Assembly: GCA_002774085.1 (NCBI GenBank)
Contig: PEZH01000016.1
Span: forward strand, 1-9,098
Direction: 5' to 3'
From: Candidatus Shapirobacteria bacterium CG09_land_8_20_14_0_10_38_17
GTDB lineage: Bacteria > Patescibacteriota > Microgenomatia > 0-14-0-10-38-17
DNA length: 9,098 nucleotides
Positions 1 through 5,301 of the stretch are shown piece after piece. The position numbers and the translations under genes are program-made. How positions within the stretch are numbered: the stretch's first letter is position 1; each line of letters starts with the position of its first letter. The notes beneath the pieces are model-generated. The model saw only the letters and a program-made list of their open reading frames with translations, was not told the DNA's origin and searched no databases.

Positions 1-4
1 TCAT

Positions 5-66
5 CGTCATCCTGATGAAAATCAGGATCATTCTTCAGAAGATTCTGAATCAAGTTCAGAATGACG
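5..66. repeat. Palindromic hairpin element, left copy flanking yidC
   Basis: The element starts with CGTCAT (5-10) and ends with its complement ATGACG (61-66). Inside are a perfect 8-bp hairpin (9-16 with 21-28, GAAA loop), a short TCTTC/GAAGA palindrome (32-42), and a second perfect 8-bp hairpin (42-49 with 55-62, loop TCAAG). A nearly identical copy lies in reverse orientation at 971-1031. It is downstream of yidC in the direction of transcription, so in RNA it could act as a 3' stabilising or terminating structure, although no U-tract follows. The small size and matching ends resemble REP/MITE-type elements; mobility is inference. Confidence 0.8.
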
Positions 67-82
67 GTTACATTCAATCTAC

Positions 83-114
83 AACAATGTAACAATGTAG
101 CAATTTAACAATGT
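83..114. repeat. Tandem 8-bp repeat array (AACAATGT-type)
   Basis: Four consecutive 8-mers are visible: AACAATGT, AACAATGT, AGCAATTT, AACAATGT, followed by a run of T. The rest of the spacer up to the yidC stop at 170 is AT-rich, with short TATAC-like words at 141-166. A matching inverted array of three units lies at 944-967 next to the other copy of the hairpin element, so the array is part of the composite repeat. No gene is visible in 1-169. Confidence 0.75.
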
Positions 115-169
115 TTTTTTGCATTTTACATTATTTTCCATACTTTATACTTAATACAATATACAATTT

Positions 170-916
170 TTAAATTTGGACTCTGGATTTTGAATTCATC
201 AAATATTGTTGTCCTAATCCCATTAGCGAAAAAATAAACCAATAAAGAGTTACTCCCGAAGGAAGCGTCAAGCCAATAAAAATAGTCATTATCGGCATCA
301 TATAAACCATTTGCTTTTGCATCATCGTCGTCATATCATCAGATTTTTGAGAAGTTTTTTGAGCTTCTTTTTGAGCTACCTGTATTTGAGGTAAAGAAAG
401 TTTAGTGGTCAAAAATTGAAAAACCGCCGCTAAAACTAAGAAAAAGCCAGGTATTTTGCCAATTAAGTCGGGCTTTGCCAAATCAAGATACCAAAAAGAA
501 AGATTAATACCTTGGGCGGGAACTGAAATTCCCTGATATAAAAGAGCGATTAGGCTCTCTTGTGTTTGGGGATTAAGAACCTTAGTGAAAACCTGGAAAA
601 GGGCAATTAAAATCACTATTTGAACAATATTGGGTAAACAGCCCATTAACGGATTAATACCCTCTTTTTTATAAAGTTCCATCTGCGCCTTGGCTAACTT
701 TTCCTTATTTTTCCCGTATTTATTTTTTAGCTTTGCCAATGCCGGTGCTAATTCTTTCATTTTTTGACCGGAGCGCAAGGTAGGTAAAATTAAGGGGATC
801 AAAAGTAGGCGCACCAAAACCGTCAAAACAATAATTGCCCAACCCAAAGAACCGAAAATATTGGTAAAAAAGACTAAAGCGTTGGCTAAAGGTTGAATAA
901 AAAAAGATTGCCACAT
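170..916 (-). CDS. yidC: YidC/Oxa1 family membrane protein insertase
   Basis: YidC inserts and folds inner-membrane proteins, alone or with SecYEG. From the start chosen the protein has 248 residues, the short form without the large periplasmic domain of Gram-negative YidC. Visible are a first helix (about 5-45) carrying the conserved hydrophilic-groove Arg36 (VLVRLLLIPL), a basic coiled-coil hairpin (about 50-84), the NPLMGCLP motif (88-95) leading into the second core helix, the FWYLDLAKPD segment (141-150), and two C-terminal helices (about 155-175 and 205-238). The reading frame stays open to an ATG at 976, but the extra 20 residues are encoded by the inverted repeat and the 8-bp array (VNNITIQQ), so ATG 916 is preferred. 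No clear SD is present. It follows rpmH-rnpA-yidD as in many bacteria, but across a repeat-filled gap. Confidence 0.95.
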   Translation of the reverse strand: MWQSFFIQPLANALVFFTNIFGSLGWAIIVLTVLVRLLLIPLILPTLRSGQKMKELAPALAKLKNKYGKNKEKLAKAQMELYKKEGINPLMGCLPNIVQIVILIALFQVFTKVLNPQTQESLIALLYQGISVPAQGINLSFWYLDLAKPDLIGKIPGFFLVLAAVFQFLTTKLSLPQIQVAQKEAQKTSQKSDDMTTMMQKQMVYMMPIMTIFIGLTLPSGVTLYWFIFSLMGLGQQYLMNSKSRVQI

Positions 917-943
917 AAGACGATTAAAAGTTAAAAATAAAGA

Positions 944-967
944 ACATTGTTGAATTGTTATATTGTT
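944..967. repeat. Tandem 8-bp repeat array, inverted copy
   Basis: Read on the minus strand this is AACAATAT, AACAATTC, AACAATGT, three units of the array seen at 83-114, directly joined to the hairpin element at 971-1031 just as on the left side. It lies between the repeat and the preferred yidC start, and would be the yidC 5' leader if transcription came from upstream. Confidence 0.7.
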
Positions 968-970
968 AAC

Positions 971-1031
971 CGTCATTCTGAACTTGATTCAGAATCTTCT
1001 TAAGATGATCCTGATTTTCATCAGGATGACG
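971..1031. repeat. Palindromic hairpin element, right (inverted) copy flanking yidC
   Basis: This is the reverse complement of the element at 5-66, differing by only a few bases in the central TCTTC/GAAGA region. The CGTCAT (971-976) and ATGACG (1026-1031) ends are intact, as are both inner hairpins. The ATG at 974-976 that extends the yidC frame is part of the element's own end, which argues against it being the native start. With the 8-mer array the inverted homology flanking yidC covers roughly 90-100 bp on each side. Confidence 0.8.
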
Positions 1032-1042
1032 ATGAGAAGGGG

Positions 1043-1089
1043 ATTCTGGACCCTGTACCATTCGATACAGGGCTAGAGCAAGCCAGAAT
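1043..1089. repeat. Nested palindrome in the yidD-yidC gap
   Basis: An outer stem ATTCTGG (1043-1049) pairs with CCAGAAT (1083-1089), and an inner stem CCCTGTA (1051-1057) pairs with TACAGGG (1066-1072). The outer word ATTCTG and the adjoining GACG (1090-1093) are shared with the hairpin element next to it, so this looks like a second member of the same palindrome family. No coding sequence is supported in 977-1170. Confidence 0.65.
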
Positions 1090-1112
1090 GACGATACGCC
1101 CTGTCATTCTGG

Positions 1113-1158
1113 TCCGCCCAGCTGGCCCCCTGTACCGTTATGGTGCAGGGCTGGCGGA
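1113..1158. repeat. Nested palindrome downstream of yidD
   Basis: TCCGCCCAG (1113-1121) pairs with CTGGCGGA (1151-1158) around an inner hairpin CCCTGTACC (1128-1136) / GGTGCAGGG (1142-1150) with a 5-nt loop. It is preceded by GTCATTCTGG (1103-1112), again the family end word. It lies just past the yidD stop and could stabilise or end the rpmH-rnpA-yidD transcript, but no U-tract follows on the minus strand. The TCCGCC...GGCGGA stem recurs in tsaD (2604-2617) and at 5849-5863. Confidence 0.65.
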
Positions 1159-1170
1159 TTGAACTTTTAA

Positions 1171-1380
1171 TTATCTTACCGGATCATATCCTCCCCCTCC
1201 CCAGGGGTGGCATCTTACAACCCGCTTTGCCGCCAACAAACTGCCCTGCAGTATACCATAAACTACCACTGCTTCATAAAAATACTGCGAACAAGAGGGC
1301 TGGAAGCGGCAATTCCTACCCAAAAGCGGAGAAAGAGTAGTCTGGTAAATCCTAATCAGGATTAGCATTATCTTCTTCAT
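1171..1380 (-). CDS. yidD: Membrane protein insertion efficiency factor YidD
   Basis: YidD is a small membrane-associated protein encoded next to yidC that improves insertion of YidC substrates. The 69-residue product carries the whole family signature: an amphipathic N-terminal helix (IMLILIRIYQTTLSP), CRFQPSCSQY (24-33), YG...G at about 41-46, KR..RCHPW (52-60) and GGGGYDPV near the end, with the three conserved Cys at 24, 30 and 57. Family members are about 70-90 residues, so it is complete. The ATG at 1378-1380 lies inside rnpA, giving a 29-bp overlap (1352-1380). There is no SD and coupling to rnpA translation is likely. The neighbours rpmH and rnpA upstream and yidC downstream confirm the assignment. 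Confidence 0.96.
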   Translation of the reverse strand: MKKIMLILIRIYQTTLSPLLGRNCRFQPSCSQYFYEAVVVYGILQGSLLAAKRVVRCHPWGGGGYDPVR

Positions 1381-1726
1381 TTTTTAAAAGGCCAATTCTC
1401 AAAAAAACATCGGCAATTGTCTCTAAAATAACCTGTTTATTTTCCCCAATGGCCCGCTTCTTAACTAAAAATAAAACCAAATAACCTTCCTGTATCTCTT
1501 TGATTAAACTCCGAACTGATCCCGCCAAAATCCTTTTGGTGCGATTGCGTTCAATCGCTTTTTTGCTCACTTTCTTAGAAAGAACAAAAGCAAACTTAGA
1601 AAGCGTTAAGCCATCACCCTTAGGCTTAAAATAGAGTAAAGAAAAAAAGGGAGTTCCCAAAAGGCTCCCTTTATCTTTAACCTCCTCAATTTCTTTCTTT
1701 GTCAAACGTCTTTTTTTGGTAAACAT
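1352..1726 (-). CDS. rnpA: Ribonuclease P protein component
   Basis: RnpA is the protein cofactor of RNase P and helps the RNA subunit bind the 5' leader of pre-tRNA. The 124-residue product has the basic N-terminus (MFTKKRRLTK), the FVLSKKVSKKAIERNRTKR segment holding the RNR motif (60-62) in the conserved helix, and the GYLVLFLVKKRA strand. Length matches the family. The start is ATG 1726, whose A is the last base of the rpmH stop (TGATG), a typical translational coupling; a TTG one codon earlier at 1729 would also be open but is less likely. Its 3' end overlaps yidD by 29 bp. Confidence 0.95.
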   Translation of the reverse strand: MFTKKRRLTKKEIEEVKDKGSLLGTPFFSLLYFKPKGDGLTLSKFAFVLSKKVSKKAIERNRTKRILAGSVRSLIKEIQEGYLVLFLVKKRAIGENKQVILETIADVFLRIGLLKNEEDNANPD

Positions 1727-1866
1727 CAAACTGTTAACTGCCGACGCCCCTTATTGCGCCGTCGCTTTAAGACCTTTCTTCCTTGTTTAGTTTTCATCCG
1801 CGCCCGAAAGCCGTGTTTTCTGGCGCGCTTTCTTTTTTTGGGCTGATAGGTACGTTTAGTAGCCAT
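1726..1866 (-). CDS. rpmH: Large ribosomal subunit protein bL34
   Basis: Translating the minus strand from ATG 1866 gives 46 residues beginning MATKRTYQPKKRKRARKHGF and ending in RRQLTV. It has the bL34 pattern of TYQP, then RK.HGFRARM.T..GR.VL..RR.KGR, and is very Arg/Lys rich as expected for an rRNA-binding protein of the 50S subunit. bL34 usually opens MKRTYQP; here two extra residues precede KRTYQP. AAGG lies seven bases before the start, but the promoter -10 box is so close that this SD would fall upstream of the predicted transcript start. The stop overlaps the rnpA start by one base. Confidence 0.95.
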   Translation of the reverse strand: MATKRTYQPKKRKRARKHGFRARMKTKQGRKVLKRRRNKGRRQLTV

Positions 1867-1877
1867 AAAACAGCCTT

Positions 1878-1906
1878 ATTATAAAACAAACATCAAGGAT
1901 ATACAA
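1878..1906 (-). promoter_or_regulatory. Sigma70-type promoter for rpmH-rnpA-yidD
   Basis: On the minus strand TTGTAT (1901-1906) is followed by a 17-bp spacer and a consensus TATAAT (1878-1883). Transcription would start near 1871, leaving a leader of about 5 nt before the rpmH ATG at 1866, so the mRNA would be nearly leaderless. Confidence 0.6.
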
Positions 1907-1934
1907 TGCTAAAGCCTTTCCTTATTAAGAGAAT

Positions 1935-3002
1935 TTATAAAAATAAATATTCCTCCAAAGACAAATTTGGTTTTCTATCTAACTTATTAATATTTTTAAC
2001 AAACTCTTTTCTTTTAAATTTATAATAGGCGGCAACGCCAATCATTGCCGCATTATCGGTGAGAAGTTTTTTAGAATAGGGGACAAGAACAGAAACTTGG
2101 TACTGACGAGCCACCTGCTTTATTTGCTGGAGCAGAGCAAGATTATTAATCACCCCGCCGCCCAATAATACCTGTTGAGGATGATATCTCTCTATCGCCT
2201 TTTTCAATTTCAAAACAATTGACTGAACCAGGGCTGATTGGAAAGAAGCGGCAAAATCTTTAATAAATTGCTCATCACGCCTCTTATGAGGGATTTCCTT
2301 CAATTTATAAAGGCAGGCTGTTTTTAACCCGGAAAAACTGAAGTTCAAACTTTGACTACGGACCATCGGCACAGGCAAATCAAATTTAGCCTCATCACCA
2401 CCTTCAGCCAATTGAGAAATGATTGGCCCGCCCGGATAGCCCAAGCCTAACATCTTAGCGACCTTATCAAATGCTTCACCGGCGGCATCATCCAAAGTCT
2501 GTCCTAAAATTTGATATTGGCCTATCTCCTTAACCAAAACTAATTCCGTATGGCCACCGGAAACAAGCAAACCCAGAGCTGGAAACTCCAATTTGAAGTT
2601 TGCTCCGCCATTGGCGGGATGAAATTTGAAATTTTTCGCCAAAGACGAAAGCAGGTGCCCCTCCATATGATCAACGGCAATAAGAGGCTTTTTATATTTT
2701 TCAGCTATTTCCTTAGCTTTTTTAATACCCACCTCTAAGGCAATTGCCAAACCCGGCCCCGCTGTTACCGCCACCGCATCAATTTTTTGCCAATTAACTG
2801 GCTTTATAGCAGTATTAACCACCTCATCAATGTGCTCCTGATGAGCCCTCTTAGCTAAAGATGGAACCACCCCACCCCAAGGCCGGTGGATGGCAATTTG
2901 CGACCAAACAACATTAGACAAAATCTGCCGACCTAAAGTAACCGCGGCGGCGGTTTCATCACAAGAAGTTTCAATAGATAGAATAATCGGTTCTCTTTTC
3001 AT
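1935..3002 (-). CDS. tsaD: tRNA N6-adenosine threonylcarbamoyltransferase
   Basis: TsaD transfers the threonylcarbamoyl group from TC-AMP to A37 of ANN-decoding tRNAs. Visible in the 355 residues are the ASKHA ATPase-like start SIETSCDETAAAV (9-21), the metal-binding HMEGH (His112, His116), SGGHTELVLV (148-157), DDAAGEAFDKVAKMLGLGYPGGP (171-193), FSFSGLKTA (221-229), GGGVINN near 280 and TDNAAMIG towards the C-terminus. The family is about 340 long; the extra length includes residues about 124-139, between HMEGH and SGGHTE, which are encoded by an imperfect palindrome (see the repeat at 2590-2634). GGAG lies nine bases before the ATG, and tsaE ends six bases upstream, so the two form an operon. 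The catalytic motifs are intact. Confidence 0.96.
   Translation of the reverse strand: MKREPIILSIETSCDETAAAVTLGRQILSNVVWSQIAIHRPWGGVVPSLAKRAHQEHIDEVVNTAIKPVNWQKIDAVAVTAGPGLAIALEVGIKKAKEIAEKYKKPLIAVDHMEGHLLSSLAKNFKFHPANGGANFKLEFPALGLLVSGGHTELVLVKEIGQYQILGQTLDDAAGEAFDKVAKMLGLGYPGGPIISQLAEGGDEAKFDLPVPMVRSQSLNFSFSGLKTACLYKLKEIPHKRRDEQFIKDFAASFQSALVQSIVLKLKKAIERYHPQQVLLGGGVINNLALLQQIKQVARQYQVSVLVPYSKKLLTDNAAMIGVAAYYKFKRKEFVKNINKLDRKPNLSLEEYLFL
2590..2634. repeat. Palindrome embedded in tsaD coding sequence
   Basis: The centre CCGCCA-T-TGGCGG (2605-2617) is a perfect 6-bp stem. It is flanked by AT-rich arms, AATTTGAAGTTT on the left and AAATTTGAAATTT on the right, which pair at about 10 of 13 positions. 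The stretch encodes TsaD residues about 124-139 (NFKFHPANGGANFKLE), an insertion in a surface region before SGGHTE. The core stem matches those at 1113-1158 and 5849-5863. This looks like a palindromic element inserted in frame. Confidence 0.65.
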
Positions 3003-3008
3003 TTTAGA

Positions 3009-3521
3009 TTACTCCGGCCCGCCTAGCCGGCGAGGCTGGCTAATTATTCGCTCTCCTTTTCCTTGATGCTCTAAATTTACCCAAACAACTTTAACTGCTA
3101 AACTATCAAAAATTTTATCCCAAGTTTCTCTGCCCTTTTCCGGCCACTCAATGGCGACAACATTACCCGGTTTAATTAATCCTCTTACATCCAAAGCCAG
3201 CCATTCTTCGGCTGTCTCAATCCGCCAAGCATCTAAATGGTAGAAGATCCCTCTCCTACCGCCAACTTCAAACGGATATTCACGGATTAGAGTAAAACTG
3301 GGAGAAACAATCGTCTCCTTTATTCCCAAAGCCCTACCTAAGCCTTTAGCCAATTGAGTCTTGCCCGTCCCCAATTCTCCCTGGAGAGCAAAAATTAGAC
3401 ATCTATTTCTTAATTCTTTCTTGTTTTCTTGAAAAATCTTTTGGGCTAACTTCTTAGTTTCTCGAGGAGAACCGGTAACCACCCTAAAATTCTTACCATC
3501 ATTAATAGATTTCATTATCAA
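3009..3521 (-). CDS. tsaE: tRNA threonylcarbamoyladenosine biosynthesis ATPase TsaE
   Basis: TsaE is the P-loop ATPase that supports TsaD (with TsaB) in t6A synthesis. The 170 residues show Walker A GELGTGKT (48-55), SPSFT (73-77), YHLDAWR (94-100) and EWPE (125-128), all diagnostic. Two starts are possible. TTG 3521 has a GAGG seven bases upstream, an ideal SD spacing; ATG 3515, two codons later, sits 13 bases from it. TTG is slightly favoured. The last residues (PRRLGG) are encoded by a GC-rich palindrome at 3017-3040, so the C-terminal tail may be an acquired extension. It lies six bases before tsaD. The usual partner tsaB is not between them nor elsewhere in the window. Confidence 0.94.
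   Translation of the reverse strand: MIMKSINDGKNFRVVTGSPRETKKLAQKIFQENKKELRNRCLIFALQGELGTGKTQLAKGLGRALGIKETIVSPSFTLIREYPFEVGGRRGIFYHLDAWRIETAEEWLALDVRGLIKPGNVVAIEWPEKGRETWDKIFDSLAVKVVWVNLEHQGKGERIISQPRRLGGPE
3017..3040. repeat. GC-rich palindrome at the 3' end of tsaE
   Basis: Two 12-bp arms (3017-3028 and 3029-3040) are reverse complements with two mismatches, centred on GCCGGC. They are far more GC-rich than the surrounding sequence. The palindrome encodes the penultimate residues of TsaE and ends just before the SD of tsaD, so as RNA hairpin it could affect tsaD initiation. Confidence 0.6.
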
Positions 3522-3575
3522 TATTTTACCTCAAGCCTTCCACTTTTAGTAATTCTTATTAAATAAAATCTCTTT

Positions 3576-3601
3576 ACTACGATACTACATAGTATCGTAG
3601 T
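3576..3601. repeat. Perfect 12-bp inverted repeat (possible operator)
   Basis: ACTACGATACTA (3576-3587) and TAGTATCGTAGT (3590-3601) are exact reverse complements around a 2-base centre CA. There is no T-run on either side, so an intrinsic terminator is unlikely. A dimeric repressor operator is possible: it lies about 55 bp upstream of tsaE and directly before the DJ-1-like remnant on the other strand. A repeat-element end is the alternative. Confidence 0.7.
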
Positions 3602-3608
3602 CATATGA

Positions 3609-3692
3609 GAAGAAAAAATCATTACCGCCTCTGGACCAAGAGCGGCCAAAGAATTTAGCCAAAAAATTGCCGGACTATTAAAAAGTCAATGA
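3609..3692 (+). pseudogene. C-terminal remnant of a DJ-1/PfpI family gene
   Basis: Between two in-frame stops (TGA 3606-3608 and TGA 3690-3692) the plus strand encodes 27 residues, EEKIITASGPRAAKEFSQKI followed by AGLLKSQ. This matches the C-terminal pattern of DJ-1/PfpI proteins (ThiJ/YajL/PfpI): an (I/L)ITS.GP strand-turn followed by an A..F...I...L helix. The rest of the gene, including the nucleophile-elbow Cys, is missing; immediately upstream is the perfect palindrome at 3576-3601. It is best read as a decayed gene tail, not an expressed protein. Recognition is from memory of the family pattern, and the fragment is short. Confidence 0.5.
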
Positions 3693-3701
3693 CTGAGAAG
3701 A

Positions 3702-4373
3702 CTACTGGTTAGAAGCCTGACCATAAATAATAACTTCTGTGCCGGGATTATCACCGCTCGCCAAAATACTTTTCTTGCCTCGCAAATCCGGTTGAGCCCA
3801 ATAATAAAGCAGAGCCGCTTCTTCGGTCTTCATATTAATACAACCGTGGGACATAGGATAACCAAAATTATTATGCCAATAAGTGCCGTGAATGCCATAA
3901 CCCTGCCATTTGGGATACTGCCAATTATAAAAATACATTGTGTAGGGAACATTGGGAAGATAATAATAGGTGTTTAAAACCTTCGAGCCGCCGTGCATTA
4001 AGCAGTAACGCAACTTAATCCAAATACGAAAACTACCGGTTGGCGTCCGACCCCATTTGCCGGTGGAAACCAAAAAATTATAAACCATCCGTTCGCCTTC
4101 ATAGGCATAAAGACGCTGGTTGGTTAAATCAATCTCAATTCTCTTTGGGGCGTTAGTCTCTCCCAGAACAGGAAAAGATTCGTCTTCTCTCCCGGAAAGC
4201 GATTGAGTCAAATCAACTTTTTGGTTATCAAAAATAGCTGATTTTGCCAAAGGGTCAAATTCGCCGGTAAGGTCTTTTGTGCTTAAAAAGCCCTGACCTA
4301 AAAACCTCTCCCAAATAGCCAAAACCAAAAGAAGTCCGATGACGATAAAAGAAATAGTTTTCAGTATTTTCAC
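3702..4373 (-). CDS. Membrane-anchored L,D-transpeptidase (YkuD domain)
   Basis: This is a predicted cell-wall enzyme that forms meso-DAP-type crosslinks or attaches proteins to peptidoglycan through an acyl-enzyme on Cys. Of 223 residues, 7-24 form an uncleaved N-terminal helix (FIVIGLLLVLAIW) and about 30-75 a linker. The YkuD domain runs from about 77 (KRIEIDLTNQRLYAY) to 218. Its signature is complete: GRTPTGSF (108-115), His162 in IHGTYW, and SHGCIN (175-180) with Cys178 as nucleophile. The start is GTG at 4371-4373 with no visible SD; on the minus strand TGCTAAACT, an extended -10-like sequence, ends eight bases before it. It is a stand-alone gene with a 57-bp gap from the formyltransferase upstream. 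Substrate specificity cannot be read from the sequence. Confidence 0.92.
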   Translation of the reverse strand: MKILKTISFIVIGLLLVLAIWERFLGQGFLSTKDLTGEFDPLAKSAIFDNQKVDLTQSLSGREDESFPVLGETNAPKRIEIDLTNQRLYAYEGERMVYNFLVSTGKWGRTPTGSFRIWIKLRYCLMHGGSKVLNTYYYLPNVPYTMYFYNWQYPKWQGYGIHGTYWHNNFGYPMSHGCINMKTEEAALLYYWAQPDLRGKKSILASGDNPGTEVIIYGQASNQ

Positions 4374-4430
4374 TAAAATTTAGTTTAGCAAAATCGTAGT
4401 TTAAATACCAGACCCCTCCATTTTTCAATC

Positions 4431-5228
4431 TCAAGGAAATAGTTCTCTGGCTAATTTTTTAGCTTCTAAAAGAATCCGCTCTTGGCCAGAAGGGATTAGC
4501 GGCTGGGAGCGGATAAAATGCGGCGGATTCCCTTCGGCAAAAGCGCGCAAAACAGCAATCACATTGCGGTGCTCCAATGGCAATAGCTTTTTTTGAATTA
4601 GTTTAGTCATTTCGATAAGCTTTTGGCTGTTTTTCCGCAGTTGGGCAATGGTTACTGGGCGGGAAAATAAAGGCACTGCCAAGCGGACAACGCGGATTAA
4701 CGAGCCCTCATCAAACCTCTCACTCACATAATGAATTGTTGACTCGGTCCAAGGATTTTCTTGCCCCGTTACCCGGAGAAAAGCCAAGCGAGCGCAAGTC
4801 ACCCGAGCGCCATACATCCCCTTACCGCCAAAACCAGGTCTCTTTCCGTCTAATGGCCCGGGGTGCTGATTAATAATTTTTCCCGAAAATCTCTTTACCA
4901 CATTGGGAGGAGTTAGAGGCAACCAGCCATTTTGAGAAACCAAATCAATATCAAAATCTCTAAATATCTCTATCAATCTTTCTCCAAATGCCTCTGAGGT
5001 GAGAAAGTCTTTTGGCCGAACAACAAAGGTTTTTATCCCATATTTTTTAGCCTTTTTTATTCCCTGATTATCTTGTCGGCTGGAAACAACTACCGTGGGC
5101 TCGACTAAACCAGCTAATACCCCCTTTTGGCAAGCCTTGATTATTGCTTCCATCGTCGTGCCGCTACCGGAAATTAATAAAGCTATCTGTAATTTATTTT
5201 CTTTCATAACTGTCTTATCAATATTCAT
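4431..5228 (-). CDS. PurN-like formyltransferase family protein
   Basis: The Rossmann-like N-terminus (LQIALLISGSGTTMEAII, 13-30) and the formyltransferase core are clear. Asn120 and His122 (INQHPGPL), FGGKGMYG (133-140), His166 (STIHYV) and Asp173 (FDEG) match the catalytic Asn-His-Asp of glycinamide ribonucleotide transformylase, which uses 10-formyl-THF. Compared with E. coli PurN (Asn106 to Asp144) the spacing here is about 15 residues longer. A C-terminal helical tail follows LPLEHRNVI. No purine genes are nearby, so the substrate is uncertain. The frame is open from TTG 5267; ATG 5228 is used here (265 residues) and ATG 5207 is equally plausible, since the conserved part starts at residue 13. 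A TATTAT at 5268-5273 on the minus strand could be the -10 box, which argues against the TTG start. Confidence 0.85.
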   Translation of the reverse strand: MNIDKTVMKENKLQIALLISGSGTTMEAIIKACQKGVLAGLVEPTVVVSSRQDNQGIKKAKKYGIKTFVVRPKDFLTSEAFGERLIEIFRDFDIDLVSQNGWLPLTPPNVVKRFSGKIINQHPGPLDGKRPGFGGKGMYGARVTCARLAFLRVTGQENPWTESTIHYVSERFDEGSLIRVVRLAVPLFSRPVTIAQLRKNSQKLIEMTKLIQKKLLPLEHRNVIAVLRAFAEGNPPHFIRSQPLIPSGQERILLEAKKLARELFP

Positions 5229-5260
5229 TTTAACAAAATCTTCTGATAATATTTTGCCAT

Positions 5261-5289
5261 TTGACAAATAATATTTTTTTATCTACACT
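5261..5289 (+). promoter_or_regulatory. Sigma70-type promoter for the 5302 membrane protein
   Basis: Perfect TTGACA (5261-5266), a 17-bp spacer and TACACT (5284-5289). Transcription would begin near 5296, about 6 nt before the ATG at 5302, so the mRNA would be nearly leaderless. It lies in the divergent gap and overlaps the 5' end of the longest formyltransferase frame. Confidence 0.6.
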
Positions 5290-5301
5290 TTAAATTACCA
5301 G

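Noticed and set aside
83..114. CRISPR-like array
   Set aside because: The units are 8 bp and directly adjacent without spacers, so this is a simple tandem repeat.
917..976. N-terminal extension of yidC from ATG 976
   Set aside because: The 20 extra residues are encoded by the end of a repeat element and by the 8-bp array, and the conserved YidC sequence begins at the ATG at 916.
1140..1340. Plus-strand 66-codon frame over yidD
   Set aside because: It is antisense to the clearly recognised yidD and starts inside a palindrome; it has no protein-like pattern.
3604..3660. Short ORF MRRKNHYRLWTKSGQRI on the plus strand
   Set aside because: Seventeen codons in a different frame over the DJ-1-like remnant, without SD or promoter.
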